Assembly (NCBI GenBank): GCA_902984215.1
Contig: CADWAF010001233.1
Span: forward strand, 1 to 36,903
Length of the DNA stretch: 36,903 nucleotides
Origin: Willaertia magna
Taxonomy: Eukaryota > Heterolobosea > Eutetramitea > Acrasida > Naegleriidae
Reading direction: 5' to 3'
Part shown: piece after piece, positions 8,282-17,976 of the stretch
How positions within the stretch are numbered: position 1 is the stretch's first letter
Layout: the number at the start of each line of letters is the position of its first letter
Program-made: the position numbers and the translations under genes
Notes under the pieces: model-generated
The model's input: only the letters and a program-made list of their open reading frames with translations
Told to the model about the DNA's origin: nothing
The model's database searches: none

Positions 8282-11200
8282 ATGCAAAATCAACAGGCTT
8301 CGTTTGATATACCAACGGAAGAAGGTATTGTCGCCGTCGACCTGTTAAATGATGAATACGAAGGTGTTTTAGACCTTTTAAAAGATGAAAGAGTTAATTT
8401 AGATGTGTGGGTAAATGTGGCTGCAGCTTACTACCAAGTCAACAAAATTGAAGAATTTGAAAATTTATTAAAAGAAATTTCTGATGAATCACTAGAACAA
8501 ATATATGACCAAACAAAATTAACGGAAGGAAGAATTAAAGCATTAAATACTCTAATAGGATATTATATCGAAAAATATAATAAAATTAATGTTGGAAGTG
8601 ATGAAATTGAAACAACAAATGATGAATATGAAAAGAAGAGAGAAGAGTTATCTAGTACTATTAGCAAATTAATAAATGAAGCAGAGCAATTGGATGTAGA
8701 TAATCCTTTAACCTATATTTCTAAAGGAGTACTTTATTTAAGTCAAGGAGACTTGGATAAAGCAGAATTTCAATTTGATTATGTTTTAACAGCAAACAAA
8801 GGAAGTATACCTGCTCTTTTAGGACGTGCTTGTATAAAGTATAATAGAGGATTATTTAAAGATGCTTGTTCAATATATGAACAATGTCTTAGATTATGTC
8901 CAAATGGTCCTGCAGATATTAGATTGGGCTTAGGTTTGTGTCATTATCAGTTAGGACATTTAACAAGAGCCAGACAATGTTTCGATAGAGTGTTAGAGTT
9001 GGATCCTAATAATGTCTCCGCATTAGTTGCATTGGCAGTTATGGACTTAAACTCTAAAGATGAAGCACTTTTACAAAATGCTGTTAAAAATTATTTAAGA
9101 AGAGCTTATGCATCGGACCCTAATAATGCTATGGTACTAAATTTATTGGGAAATCACTTTTTCTTCAAAAGAGACACTGATAAAACTCAATCACTTGCTT
9201 TTACTGCTTATCACAACTCTAAAGTCAACAAAATCAAGGCAGAAAGTTGTTATAACATGGCTAGAGCTCATCACTTACTTAATAATTATGACATGGCATT
9301 TAAATATTATTATCGTATTGTTTCTAGATTGTGGCCAGAATATAATTTAGCGAGATTTGGTCTTGGTCAGTTATATATTCAAAATAATGATATTGATAAA
9401 GCTATTGAAGAATTTGAATATATTTTAAAGTCAGAGCCTGAAAATATTGAAACAAATGAAATATTGGGACATTTATATGCCAAAAAAAGAGATCCAAAGA
9501 AATGTTTGAAACATATGAAAAAAGTCTTAGGAAAAGATCAAGATAATAATGTGGATGCCCTTCTTCGTGTTGGTGAATTTGAACGTACTGATCTAAAATC
9601 AGCTTTGGATTGTTTGTTAAACGCCAAAAGAATAATGGAGGAGAAATCACTAGATATTTCCTATGAATTGTATAATAATATTGCTGTACATCAATATAAA
9701 CTAAGTCAATACACAGAATCAGAAGAAAACTTTAGAAAGGCTCTCTCAATAGCTGACTGTAAAGTTCTGGATAATCTAGATGATTTAGAGGAAAACATTG
9801 TATTAGAACATGTCACCATGGTATATAATATTGCTAGGTTATTTGAAGTAACAAAGAAACATGATATAGCTGAAAAACTATATTGTAAGATTGCAGCCCA
9901 ACACCCTAGTTATGTAAATGTATATCTTCGTTTATCTAAAATGTATCAAACAGCAGGAAATCAAGAGAAAGCTATTGAAATGTGTAAAATAGCAACTACA
10001 CTTGAACCAGTCAATCCACTAACTTGGGCATTTACTGGTCAAATTTATTTAGAACAAAATGACTTTTCTAATGCTCAAAAATCTTTTGAACATATTATTA
10101 ATAATATTGATAAGAGTGACATTTATGCCTTACTAGGTATGGGAAATATTTATTTCCGTTCGTTAAGAGCAAATGTTAGAGGTAGTAATGTAGATGAAAA
10201 GGAATTAAAAAGAACTGAAAAACACCTTGATTATGCTCAATCATTCTTTGAAATGGTTCTTAAATTAGATGGAAATAATATGTATGGAGCCTTAAACAGT
10301 GGTTGTGTGTTATGTGAAAAGGGTTATGTAGATGATGGTAAATCATTAATAACTAAAGTAAGAGAAGTATGTATAGGTGATGTTAATGATTTAAAAGATA
10401 TCCCTGAGACATATGTTAACCTTGGTCATTTATGTATGATTCAAAAGCAATATGTTCAAGCGGAAAAGTACTATTCAGTATGTTCCAAACGATTCTTTAA
10501 TGATGAAAATGATGTAGTATTAATGTTTTTAGCCAAGGCTTACTTTGATAACAACAAATTAGAAAATTGTTTAGAGATTATTCAAAAATTAGAGAAAAAG
10601 GAACCTGAGAATATAACAATCAAATTTAACATTGGTGTTACTTATTATGAAAAATGTAATGCTATTTTGTCTCAAAAGCATAAGGATTTAAATGAAGGAA
10701 AGGCTGCTCAAGATTATCTTGAAAAAGCAAACAAAATATTTACAGATATTTCAAATAGAGAGATTAATACTAGTGGTAAAAAGACATCAGAACATTCTTT
10801 ACCTGAAGCCTTTGTAGTTCACAAAGCAAAAGAATTTCTCAAGTTGACTGAAGGAAAAACAAAGAAGAAATTGGATCACTATTTTGAAAAAGCACAAGAA
10901 GAAGAAAAAAGAAGAGAAGAGCTAAAGAAAAAGCAAGAAGAAGCTTTCAAATTATTAGAAGAAGAAACAAGAAGAAAACTTGAAGAAGAAGAAAGACAAA
11001 GAAGAGAAAAAGAAGAAGAAATGAACAGAAGATATAGAGAAAACCAAAATAGACTTGCAATGATTATAAGTACTACTACACAATTCGCTGAAGATGAAGA
11101 AGATGACAAAAATAAGAAGAAAAACAAAAAGAGAAAGAAGAAAGAATTTATGGAAAATGAAGAATTACCAGAAGATGGTGGGGAATATAAAGAAACTGAA

Positions 11201-11452
11201 AAGAAAAAAAAGAAAAAGAAGAGTACTACAAAAGAAAAGAAATCCAAGGGGGAAAAGGGAGAGAAGAAAAAGAAACGTCTTAAGAAAAAGTCTACTGATG
11301 ACAAAGATGAGGATACAGATATGTTTGGAGATGTTGGTGGTTCTAGTGACATTGCACCTAAATCCAGGACAGTTGAAAGCGATGATGAGGAAGTTAATGA
11401 GGCAGCTAAAGTAAATGTGGAAGGAGAAGAAGAATTTAACTTTGACGATTGA
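8282..11452 (+). CDS. CTR9: CTR9, PAF1-complex TPR subunit
   Basis: The protein is 1056 aa from the ATG at 8282; an in-frame TTG 33 bp upstream is rejected. The N-terminus (FDIPTEEGIV, then LDVWVNVAAAYY) and a long array of TPR units over about residues 30-870 match CTR9. The TPR units have recurring A-YY, LG--Y and P-N patterns. The last 180 residues are a Lys/Glu coiled-coil followed by an acidic tail, also as in the family. CTR9 is the scaffold of the PAF1 complex, which travels with RNA polymerase II and supports histone H2B ubiquitination and elongation. It has no intron. Confidence 0.92.
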   Translation: MQNQQASFDIPTEEGIVAVDLLNDEYEGVLDLLKDERVNLDVWVNVAAAYYQVNKIEEFENLLKEISDESLEQIYDQTKLTEGRIKALNTLIGYYIEKYNKINVGSDEIETTNDEYEKKREELSSTISKLINEAEQLDVDNPLTYISKGVLYLSQGDLDKAEFQFDYVLTANKGSIPALLGRACIKYNRGLFKDACSIYEQCLRLCPNGPADIRLGLGLCHYQLGHLTRARQCFDRVLELDPNNVSALVALAVMDLNSKDEALLQNAVKNYLRRAYASDPNNAMVLNLLGNHFFFKRDTDKTQSLAFTAYHNSKVNKIKAESCYNMARAHHLLNNYDMAFKYYYRIVSRLWPEYNLARFGLGQLYIQNNDIDKAIEEFEYILKSEPENIETNEILGHLYAKKRDPKKCLKHMKKVLGKDQDNNVDALLRVGEFERTDLKSALDCLLNAKRIMEEKSLDISYELYNNIAVHQYKLSQYTESEENFRKALSIADCKVLDNLDDLEENIVLEHVTMVYNIARLFEVTKKHDIAEKLYCKIAAQHPSYVNVYLRLSKMYQTAGNQEKAIEMCKIATTLEPVNPLTWAFTGQIYLEQNDFSNAQKSFEHIINNIDKSDIYALLGMGNIYFRSLRANVRGSNVDEKELKRTEKHLDYAQSFFEMVLKLDGNNMYGALNSGCVLCEKGYVDDGKSLITKVREVCIGDVNDLKDIPETYVNLGHLCMIQKQYVQAEKYYSVCSKRFFNDENDVVLMFLAKAYFDNNKLENCLEIIQKLEKKEPENITIKFNIGVTYYEKCNAILSQKHKDLNEGKAAQDYLEKANKIFTDISNREINTSGKKTSEHSLPEAFVVHKAKEFLKLTEGKTKKKLDHYFEKAQEEEKRREELKKKQEEAFKLLEEETRRKLEEEERQRREKEEEMNRRYRENQNRLAMIISTTTQFAEDEEDDKNKKKNKKRKKKEFMENEELPEDGGEYKETEKKKKKKKSTTKEKKSKGEKGEKKKKRLKKKSTDDKDEDTDMFGDVGGSSDIAPKSRTVESDDEEVNEAAKVNVEGEEEFNFDD

Positions 11453-11814
11453 GACCAATAAAAAAAACCAATTATGCAACACAATTTTACAAACAAAACA
11501 CAAATTGCCTATTCGTTTTTGGAGAATCAAGTGATTTCCTTATAGACCCAATAGGCAATGAACTTTCCCGTAATGATGCTCGGGTTATGGCAACAAGCAT
11601 CCATTCGTAATTTTTTGCATCGCCATCAGTCCCTTATAACCCAGAATCGTTATTGTTATTGCGTTCGTAGTCTCCCCATAAAAGCTGTTCTTAACTTTCT
11701 GGTCGTAAATGAAAAAAAGAACACATATAGGCTTTAAACAAATAACGTATTTCTAGAGACAACTAATTTTCATTCATCTTCATACGATCAAAAAAGAATA
11801 AAACAATAAGCATA
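11453..11814. other. 362-bp intergenic region, less AT-rich, with folded element
   Basis: This spacer between CTR9 and the TPR gene is visibly richer in G+C than other spacers here and has no ORF of note on either strand. It holds the folded element listed at 11504-11617. A further inverted pair, GGGTTAT at 11582-11588 and ATAACCC at about 11636-11642, competes with the second stem. The last 50 bp are A-rich leader to the next ATG. Confidence 0.6.
11504..11617 (+). ncRNA. Candidate structured RNA (two stem-loops then AATTTTTTG)
   Basis: Stem 1 has perfect 10-bp arms, ATTGCCTATT (11504-11513) and AATAGGCAAT (11550-11559). Inside it is a nested hairpin, GGA-AATC / GATT-TCC with a bulged G and loop AAGT. 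Stem 2 is AAT-GATGCT (11572-11580) with AGCATC-C-ATT (11596-11605), one bulged C. A U-rich AATTTTTTG (11609-11617), resembling an Sm-protein site, follows. The order resembles an snRNA, but I could not match U1, U2, U4, U5 or U6 signature bases, and no clear 3' terminal stem is seen. It could instead be UTR structure, or lie on the minus strand. Confidence 0.3.
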
Positions 11815-13368
11815 ATGAATTGTTTGGATTATTTAATTGGAACAATGGTACATAATGTACCATTTCATCAGTCAGTTGAATTAATTGATCAGTTATTAGA
11901 AGAAAGAATAGACTATAGTAACTGCAAAGCATTAACAGAACTGTTCAATGCAGTATCTCCCTCAACAATAACAACAGAATACAATTCTATAACTGAAAAT
12001 AATTTCAGTACAACCACTACCTTTCAAATCAGTCATGATTTAGAGTCAACAAATGCAAATAAGAGAAAATTTACTTCATTTTCAACTGAACAAGAAATAA
12101 CAGCAACATTTGAATTTACAAAAAAAAGAAAACAATACCAATTAAATCCAAATGTTAAAGTTTTATTACAAGATAAATATAATGCATTAAATAATTATAA
12201 AACAACGTCAATGGATGATTCAATTAATGCAACTAATTTAGTTTGTAAATATAGAGCTAAAGAATCTTTACAACAATTTTATTCTTCTATAAAAAAGAAT
12301 CCATTTAATTATCATTCTTATTTTCAATTATTAGAAGTTTTTAGACTTTTAGATAAAAATAATGAAACAATGAAATGGTTAAAAATTGCAATAAGGAGAT
12401 GCGAAGAAGAGTTAAATATTTTAAATGAAATTTTAGAAAAAGTAAAAGAGAAAGAAGAATGGAATAAAATATTTAAATTATTAGTAACTAAAACAACTGC
12501 AATACAATTAGTTTTTAAAGGTTGTTTACATCATTTTAATCAATTGTCAAATCCAAATGAATATTTCTATTCAGCTATTGATATTGATGATAATTGTTTT
12601 TATGGTTTTTATTTTATTGGAATGTTGACTGGATTCCAAAAATTATATCAAAGAGATTATACAAATAACTCTATTGATTATTTAGAAAAGGCGTTGAAAA
12701 GTAGTTGCAATAGAGAATTATGTTTTGGATTCAGAGGAGATTTGAATAATAATTTGATTGATATAAATTATGGAAATGATATGCTGACACCTTTCATACA
12801 TTATATGATTGGATTATTACAATGGAGAAATGGTGAAACAACAAAAGCATTAGATCAATTTGAAATGGCATTACAATATCAACCTGAATTAATATTAATT
12901 TATTTAAATAGAATAACTTTATATCAACAAACAAAACGTTATGATAAAGCATTACAAGATAATGAAAAGCTATTAAAAATAGTTATTAATTATCCAAAAG
13001 AATTAAGAACAGAAATATCTATATGTTATTTAAACAGAGCTTTACTTTTATTAGAGATTAAAGAAAGGAATACAATAGGTCATGTATTGGATTGTTTAGA
13101 GTTAGCATTCCAATATTGTAATGTTAATATTTGTGCCTTAGATTGGTTATGTGGAATACAAATAAGTAGAGGACAAATATCATTAGAGAAATATACTAGT
13201 TATGCAAGTAAAGTTTTGGAAAATTTAGGAAATTTAGAAAGAGATGATGTGATAAGATTTTGTAAACTACAAATCCACATGTATCGATTATTTAAGGTTG
13301 AAAAACAAGTTGCTCATTGGACTAAACAATTACAATTTTATAACAATGCAAACTCTAGAGTTCAATAA
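11815..13368 (+). CDS. TPR-like helical protein, function unknown
   Basis: The 517-aa intronless protein starts at an ATG preceded by AAGCATA. The first 130 residues are Ser/Thr/Asn-rich with a Lys/Arg patch. The remainder is helical with at least two convincing TPR units, at about residues 325-360 (MIGLLQWRNGETTKALDQFE) and 360-395 (LNRITLYQQTKRYDKALQDN). A weaker unit lies near 160-195. There is no signal peptide or membrane segment. TPRs imply a protein-binding scaffold; partner and pathway are unknown. It lies downstream of CTR9 on the same strand but is not related to it in sequence beyond TPR features. Confidence 0.7.
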   Translation: MNCLDYLIGTMVHNVPFHQSVELIDQLLEERIDYSNCKALTELFNAVSPSTITTEYNSITENNFSTTTTFQISHDLESTNANKRKFTSFSTEQEITATFEFTKKRKQYQLNPNVKVLLQDKYNALNNYKTTSMDDSINATNLVCKYRAKESLQQFYSSIKKNPFNYHSYFQLLEVFRLLDKNNETMKWLKIAIRRCEEELNILNEILEKVKEKEEWNKIFKLLVTKTTAIQLVFKGCLHHFNQLSNPNEYFYSAIDIDDNCFYGFYFIGMLTGFQKLYQRDYTNNSIDYLEKALKSSCNRELCFGFRGDLNNNLIDINYGNDMLTPFIHYMIGLLQWRNGETTKALDQFEMALQYQPELILIYLNRITLYQQTKRYDKALQDNEKLLKIVINYPKELRTEISICYLNRALLLLEIKERNTIGHVLDCLELAFQYCNVNICALDWLCGIQISRGQISLEKYTSYASKVLENLGNLERDDVIRFCKLQIHMYRLFKVEKQVAHWTKQLQFYNNANSRVQ

Positions 13369-13437
13369 TTAAAATAATAATACTAATAATTCTAATTGAA
13401 AAACTAACAATTGTACATAAAAAAATAAAACGTTTAA

Positions 13438-13446
13438 TTTCCCGCC
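13438..13446 (+). promoter_or_regulatory. E2F-like site TTTCCCGCC upstream of SANBR homologue
   Basis: TTTCCCGCC matches the eukaryotic E2F/DP consensus TTTSSCGC and stands out in an AT-rich spacer, 30 bp before the ATG at 13477. Binding by a Naegleria-type E2F is inferred, not shown. Confidence 0.4.
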
Positions 13447-13476
13447 AAAATAATTGGATTTTTAATTTTGAAAAAA

Positions 13477-15540
13477 ATGTTCATTCGTAATTTGGACCTT
13501 CATCCAAATACAAATCGAAATTTTGATACCTTTTCGGATGGGAACATGCTTTATGTGAATGCTCACAGAATAGGTTCAAACAACAAGCCAAGTGTTTCCG
13601 AAAAGCGAAGATCTTCATTAATTCAACTGTATCATCAATCTAACAATGTTAAAAACATAAAGAACTATAACCCTCCTAATGTCATTAAACCAAATAATAA
13701 TTTAACTAAATTCAGTGGATCATCTTTTAATCCTCCCTTAACAAATAATTTAAATTCAATACCCCCTCTGTCTGAAATAAATAATAACCCTACAACTCTG
13801 CTGCCTCCCGCCTCACCCGTTTCTTCTAATGGATCTTCTGAATCAACACCTACCTTAAATATTGCTAATGAAACCACTAACAATGTAAATAAGACCCAAT
13901 TTAATGGATATACAAATTCTAACTCAATAAGCCCCTCTAGTAGTATTAGTACTATTCCACCAATAGCTAGTCCAAAAGAAAAAAAAGAACAACCTCCTGC
14001 TTTACTTCCTGATGAAATTTTAATACATGTTCATGATGAAACAAATAAAATCAATAAGGACTTTATTTGTAATAGAGATATACTAATTAAAGAAATGAAA
14101 TATTTTAGAGCTTACTTATCAGAAAGTAAAACTAAGAACGAAGATATAGATATATCTGTTCACTGTGATGTAAATATATTTCAATGGTTAATGGATTACA
14201 TTAAGCGACCAAATAATGCCCCAAAGTTGGAAATTAATTGGGCAGTTTCAATTTTAATATCGTCACACTTTTTGGAAATGGACAATCTGGTGGAAACTTC
14301 TCTAGATTTTGTTTATGAAAATTTTAATCAAATCATAAAACTACCAATTGACCTTGATTGTATACATAATGATTTAATAGAAAGATTGGCAATAAAATTT
14401 ACAGATTGGGAGCTAGATGAAATTAGAGATAGAAAGGATAAAATATTAAGTAAATTATTTATGAAAAAATTAGAGGCATTGCTTGAAAAACCAGAAAATG
14501 CTTTGTACAGATGCTCAAAATGTGGGAAATTGTTTACAAAAGCTCATTATGAATGGATGGTTTGTAACAGTAAAACAGCTAAGCTGCATATTGATTTTCA
14601 TGGTAGAGCAATATCAAGACACACAGTTGACAAAGATTGGAATATTCATAAATATTTGTTAAAATTAAAAAAGTCAGGAATGACATGGAGAGAAATATAT
14701 TGGAAATGTTGGAGTTTGGTTCATTCTTTTTATTGTACTAGATGCAAACATAGGTTTACTGCTGCAGAGTTTGGTCATTGCAGCTTCCATAAAAAGGAAC
14801 CAAAGTTTGAGGCCGGTTCCATAACTGGAGAATATCCATGTTGTGGTGGAAAGGCACTTAAATTTAATAGTGGATTGGTTGTTCCTAAGGGATGTTGTAC
14901 AAGAAATCACGTGATAAATGAAAGTCAAGAAAAAGATGAATCTATCTTAACTGACAATAGACCACTAAATATTTTATTAAGCAGACACCATAACCTTTTG
15001 ATCCCGTATGGAGCTAATGAAGATAATACAGAAACCAATGAGGAAAATTCTGAAGAAGACATAGATATTGATATTGAAATATTGAATATTGAAAATAATT
15101 TAGAAAATACAACAATTGAGACAGAGGATGAAGACGAAGATAGCCCAGAACAAGTTAACTTTTTTAAATCTGGCTTTCAAAAATATGTAAGTTTATAGTT
15201 TTTCAATTTGTCTCACTTTTATCAGCAAATATTTGACGAATTTAATGGTACAGATGCCAGCAAAGAACCCGAGTCCTTATCAACAATAAATATCAAGAAG
15301 AAGACTTTAAATAAAAGGTTTAATAACTTGGATCTACAAAGAGATGTTGATAGAGAAAACCTGAATGAGATTATCAAGATGCTTAGAAAATGTAGGAAAG
15401 ACCAAGCGACAAAAACTAAGGCTCCACCAATTGCAAAAAAGAAAAAACCTCAAACATCTTCAGCGAAAAGTCAAGGAAAAGAAGGTAAAAGCACAGCATC
15501 CAATAGGCCTTCAAATATTAAAAGTAATTTTAGAATTTAA
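13477..15540 (+). CDS. SANBR: SANBR (KIAA1841) homologue, BTB-like domain plus Cys-rich C-terminal domain (spliced)
   Basis: Exons are 13477-15186 and 15226-15540, giving about 674 aa. The 39-nt phase-0 intron (GTAAGT to ATCAG) removes an in-frame TAG. Residues 1-180 are Asn/Ser/Pro-rich and lack the SANT domain of the vertebrate protein. A BTB-like domain (about 182-300) carries DISVHCDVNIFQWLM and SILISSHFLEMDNLVE, and the Cys/His-rich domain (about 345-480) carries CxxC pairs, YPCCGGKALKF and PKGCCTRNHV, all close to KIAA1841. Exon 2 adds KRFNNLDLQRDVDRENL, resembling the conserved C-terminal RSLRFN-DAQREDD region, which supports the splice. Vertebrate SANBR binds co-repressors and limits class-switch recombination; its role here is unknown. 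The start is the ATG after GAAAAAA; an in-frame TTG 9 bp upstream is rejected. Confidence 0.87.
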
Positions 15541-15571
15541 ACAATCTTTTGTATTTTCAATCTACAAAAAA

Positions 15572-16381
15572 ATGATTTCAGGGAATGAATCAGTGGTAAA
15601 CCCGAATGAGGGAGGAATGAAAGTTAAGGAAAGAAATCTCAATAGTGTAAGAGGGAGAAGAAAAAAGTATCTTCAAGAACAAAAGAATACCCTTTCTCAA
15701 CAAACTGTGGAAGAAAATTTAGAGGATGAAACAACAGAATCTAAAGAAGAAATTCAAATTCCTAGAGGACAAAGTGAAAATCAAAGTGGTGAGATTCCCT
15801 TACAAGCAAAGAAAGGGTGGCAAGAAGAAGGAATTCCAAAAGAACAAAACAAAAAAAAGTTTTTTGGTTTATTTAAGGGAAATAAGAATGAAAGGTTTGT
15901 AGATTGTTACCTTAATTAGCTAACTTTGTAAAGCAAAAACACTACTAACGATACTACAACTTCTTCCTACATTTTTCAAAATGTACCAAGGTCGTTAGAT
16001 GATAAGGGTGGTGACTCTACAGGCATAACACTCATTCCTTCTTTAGATGACACTTCAGAGGATATTGTAAATACAGCCGCAGCAGAAGCACCAAAAGATT
16101 ACTCCTCACAAAAAGTTCAGACTTTACAAGAATTAGACCAAAATACAAAAGCCACACTTCACCATTTCCTTAATATGAAATATGATAATAGAGGTATAGA
16201 TTTATCTCTATTGACATCTGCCCTATCTTTTCCGTTAGATGAGCTAGAAGTAGATGAAGAATGGAATCATAATACTTTTGTTCAAACGCTTCTTCACTCA
16301 ATGAAAGAGGAAAAGAAAATTTCTACCAACAGTACTTTATCTACAACTACATTACCTAGAGATGGTAAAACCTTAATGTAA
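15572..16381 (+). CDS. IFT43: Intraflagellar transport protein 43 (spliced)
   Basis: Exons are 15572-15894 and 15934-16381, giving 256 aa. The 39-nt intron has donor GTTTGT, branch-like GCTAAC and acceptor AAAG, joining AG to C. The N-terminal half is disordered and charged with a RGRRKK patch. The C-terminal third matches IFT43: ITLIPSLDDTSEDIV with an AA after it, TLQELDQN, GIDLSLLTSAL, then an acidic stretch and W. IFT43 is a small subunit of the IFT-A complex for retrograde transport in cilia and flagella. The start is an ATG after CAAAAAA. The gene lies 31 bp behind SANBR on the same strand, and its last 9 bp overlap the ELMO gene on the other strand. Confidence 0.8.
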
Positions 16382-17551
16382 ATCAAAATTCGATTCCTCT
16401 TTTGCTGCTTTTGGTTTTAACTCTTCCTTAACTTTTTTATAATGAGTGATAATGGTATCTAATGATTTTGTGACCTCAGATTTTAAATCCTTTTTTACCT
16501 GGTCATAATCTCTAATGTTCTTTTGGCCATTCTTCCAAGTACAATAAAATTTGTAAAATACACTTAAATATCCATCATTCATAACCCTTAGGAGGGATTT
16601 TCCTTTTGCTAAGTTGTTTAGTTTTCCTTCTAACAACATGGTTAACAGAATTTGTGTCATGTTAAGCGACACTACTGCCAAGGGAAATGTTTGGGTGTTG
16701 GAAAGAACAAAAAGGTCTGTTGCAAGCTTTTCATCTTCTTGAACTAGGTACAACAACTGAAGAATTCCAAACATTCCAACTCCCCTTAAATCTGTCTTTG
16801 GATCAGAACCTTGAAACCCAATTGACTCCCAGTGAGAACCAATGGAAGGGCATATATTTTTATCTCCTGTTATTTTTCTGTAGAGCGTGAACATTTGTCT
16901 CTCATGTTCCACTTTACTGTGATCCAAGGGTATTAAAGAAATGGAGAGAATGAATATTATCTCATCTTCTAAATCTTCATTTTTCGATTCAAAGCATGAA
17001 AATAACTTTTGAAAGAAAGATATATCTTCATTATAAGCATTGTACTTTTCGTTTGCCATTTCCCTTTCTTTTGGCAGGTCTAAATTTTGATAGTAATCTA
17101 AGGCTTCTGTAAATTTCATTGGTAGCTCTGTACTGTCTACTGTTGAAATTTGCCCTGAATGAATTCCATACTGTTGTTTTTCCCTTAAATTTTGTATATC
17201 ATCCCATTGTTTCTTTGCTCTTTCTAACTCGTCTACTTCAACAAGGTCTACAGTTTCTTGGTGAACCTCAAAAACTACAACTGGAGGCTTTGGAGGTAAG
17301 ATAGAACTTTCTTCTTTGATTTTTGGGATTATTTCTTCTTTTTGTTGTAAATTTTCTTTGATACTTTCCTCAACAATTTTAGTATTATTATTATTTTCTT
17401 TTAAGGCTTCCTCAAATAAATCATCGAATTCCTTACTAATGAATTGATTATATTGGTGTTTGTGGGTGCCATCTACCTCGAAGGTTTTTCCTAACTCTCC
17501 AAGTTCAATCTCAATCTCCTCATCTAATTCGAAATCCTGGTTTAAAGACAT
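16373..17551 (-). CDS. ELMO-domain protein (ELMOD family)
   Basis: The protein is 392 aa with no intron. The first 110 residues are acidic and linker-like, with PPKPP near 86-90. An ELMO domain follows at about residues 165-355, with the core W241-ESIGFQGSDPKTDLRGVGM. R256 sits at the conserved Arg thought to be catalytic in ELMOD GTPase-activating proteins for ARF/ARL GTPases. There are no PH or armadillo regions as in ELMO1, so the ELMOD branch fits better. It starts 23 bp from the divergent FAM32A ATG, and its stop overlaps the IFT43 stop region by 9 bp on the opposite strand. ELMODs are linked to cilia and ARL2 in other organisms, which may suit the neighbour IFT43. Confidence 0.85.
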   Translation of the reverse strand: MSLNQDFELDEEIEIELGELGKTFEVDGTHKHQYNQFISKEFDDLFEEALKENNNNTKIVEESIKENLQQKEEIIPKIKEESSILPPKPPVVVFEVHQETVDLVEVDELERAKKQWDDIQNLREKQQYGIHSGQISTVDSTELPMKFTEALDYYQNLDLPKEREMANEKYNAYNEDISFFQKLFSCFESKNEDLEDEIIFILSISLIPLDHSKVEHERQMFTLYRKITGDKNICPSIGSHWESIGFQGSDPKTDLRGVGMFGILQLLYLVQEDEKLATDLFVLSNTQTFPLAVVSLNMTQILLTMLLEGKLNNLAKGKSLLRVMNDGYLSVFYKFYCTWKNGQKNIRDYDQVKKDLKSEVTKSLDTIITHYKKVKEELKPKAAKEESNFDLH

Positions 17552-17574
17552 TTTTAAACAAATTGAAATAAAAA
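17552..17574. promoter_or_regulatory. 23-bp divergent spacer, ELMOD / FAM32A
   Basis: Only 23 bp, all A/T except two C/G, separate the two start codons. Both ATGs have A-rich leaders, so promoter elements must lie inside the opposing CDSs or both genes have almost no 5' UTR. Confidence 0.6.
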
Positions 17575-17976
17575 ATGGCGCACAAAAACAAAGAAGACAA
17601 TAAGAAGGAAAGAAACAACAATGAAGATGAATCGGAACAAATTGAAAAGAAACAAAACCAAGAAAAAAGAAATCAATCTTATAGGAATGTTATTAAAGGA
17701 CCACTCCGATTAAAAAAGGGTGGATTATCTAAAATAACTAAACCTTCCAAAATGTCTTCTCATTTAAACCCAGAAGAAACGAACATTAATTTAGATCCAA
17801 GTGAGATTGAACATATTGAGAAAACAGAAGCACAAAAGAAATATGAGGAAAAAACATTGGATAAAAAGAAACAATTAATTAAAGAAAAAGCTCAAAAATC
17901 TTACAGAGAGAAAATTAATGAATTCAATGAAAAAGTTTCTAAACTTTCTGAATATAACGATATGCCTAAAATTTAA
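17575..17976 (+). CDS. FAM32A: FAM32A homologue
   Basis: The 133-aa protein has a charged Glu/Lys/Asn N-terminal extension of about 40 residues. It then shows the FAM32A core: GPLRLKKGG near residues 42-50, and the C-terminal helix EAQKKYEEK, KINEFNEKVSKLSEYNDMPKI, which matches the family end (VEDFNRHLDTLTEHYDIPKV). Human FAM32A is about 112 aa and reaches into the spliceosome active site, where it helps dock the 3' splice site. A role in splicing is therefore likely, notable in a genome with very short introns. Start ATG follows AAAAA. There is no intron. Confidence 0.85.
   Translation: MAHKNKEDNKKERNNNEDESEQIEKKQNQEKRNQSYRNVIKGPLRLKKGGLSKITKPSKMSSHLNPEETNINLDPSEIEHIEKTEAQKKYEEKTLDKKKQLIKEKAQKSYREKINEFNEKVSKLSEYNDMPKI

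Noticed and set aside
10879..11496. Long Ser/Phe-rich reading frame on the minus strand opposite the CTR9 C-terminus
   Set aside because: It is the complement of the Lys/Glu-rich GAA/AAG tract; low-complexity shadow without start context or independent features.
11504..11617. Specific assignment as U1, U2, U4, U5 or U6 snRNA, or RNase P RNA
   Set aside because: None of the diagnostic sequences (5' splice-site pairing region, branch-recognition GUAGUA, U5 loop, U6 ACAGAGA) could be found; only the Sm-like tract and stems are present.
15196..15198. TAG as the true end of the SANBR homologue
   Set aside because: It lies inside a 39-nt GT-AG intron; splicing continues into an exon with the family's conserved C-terminal motif.
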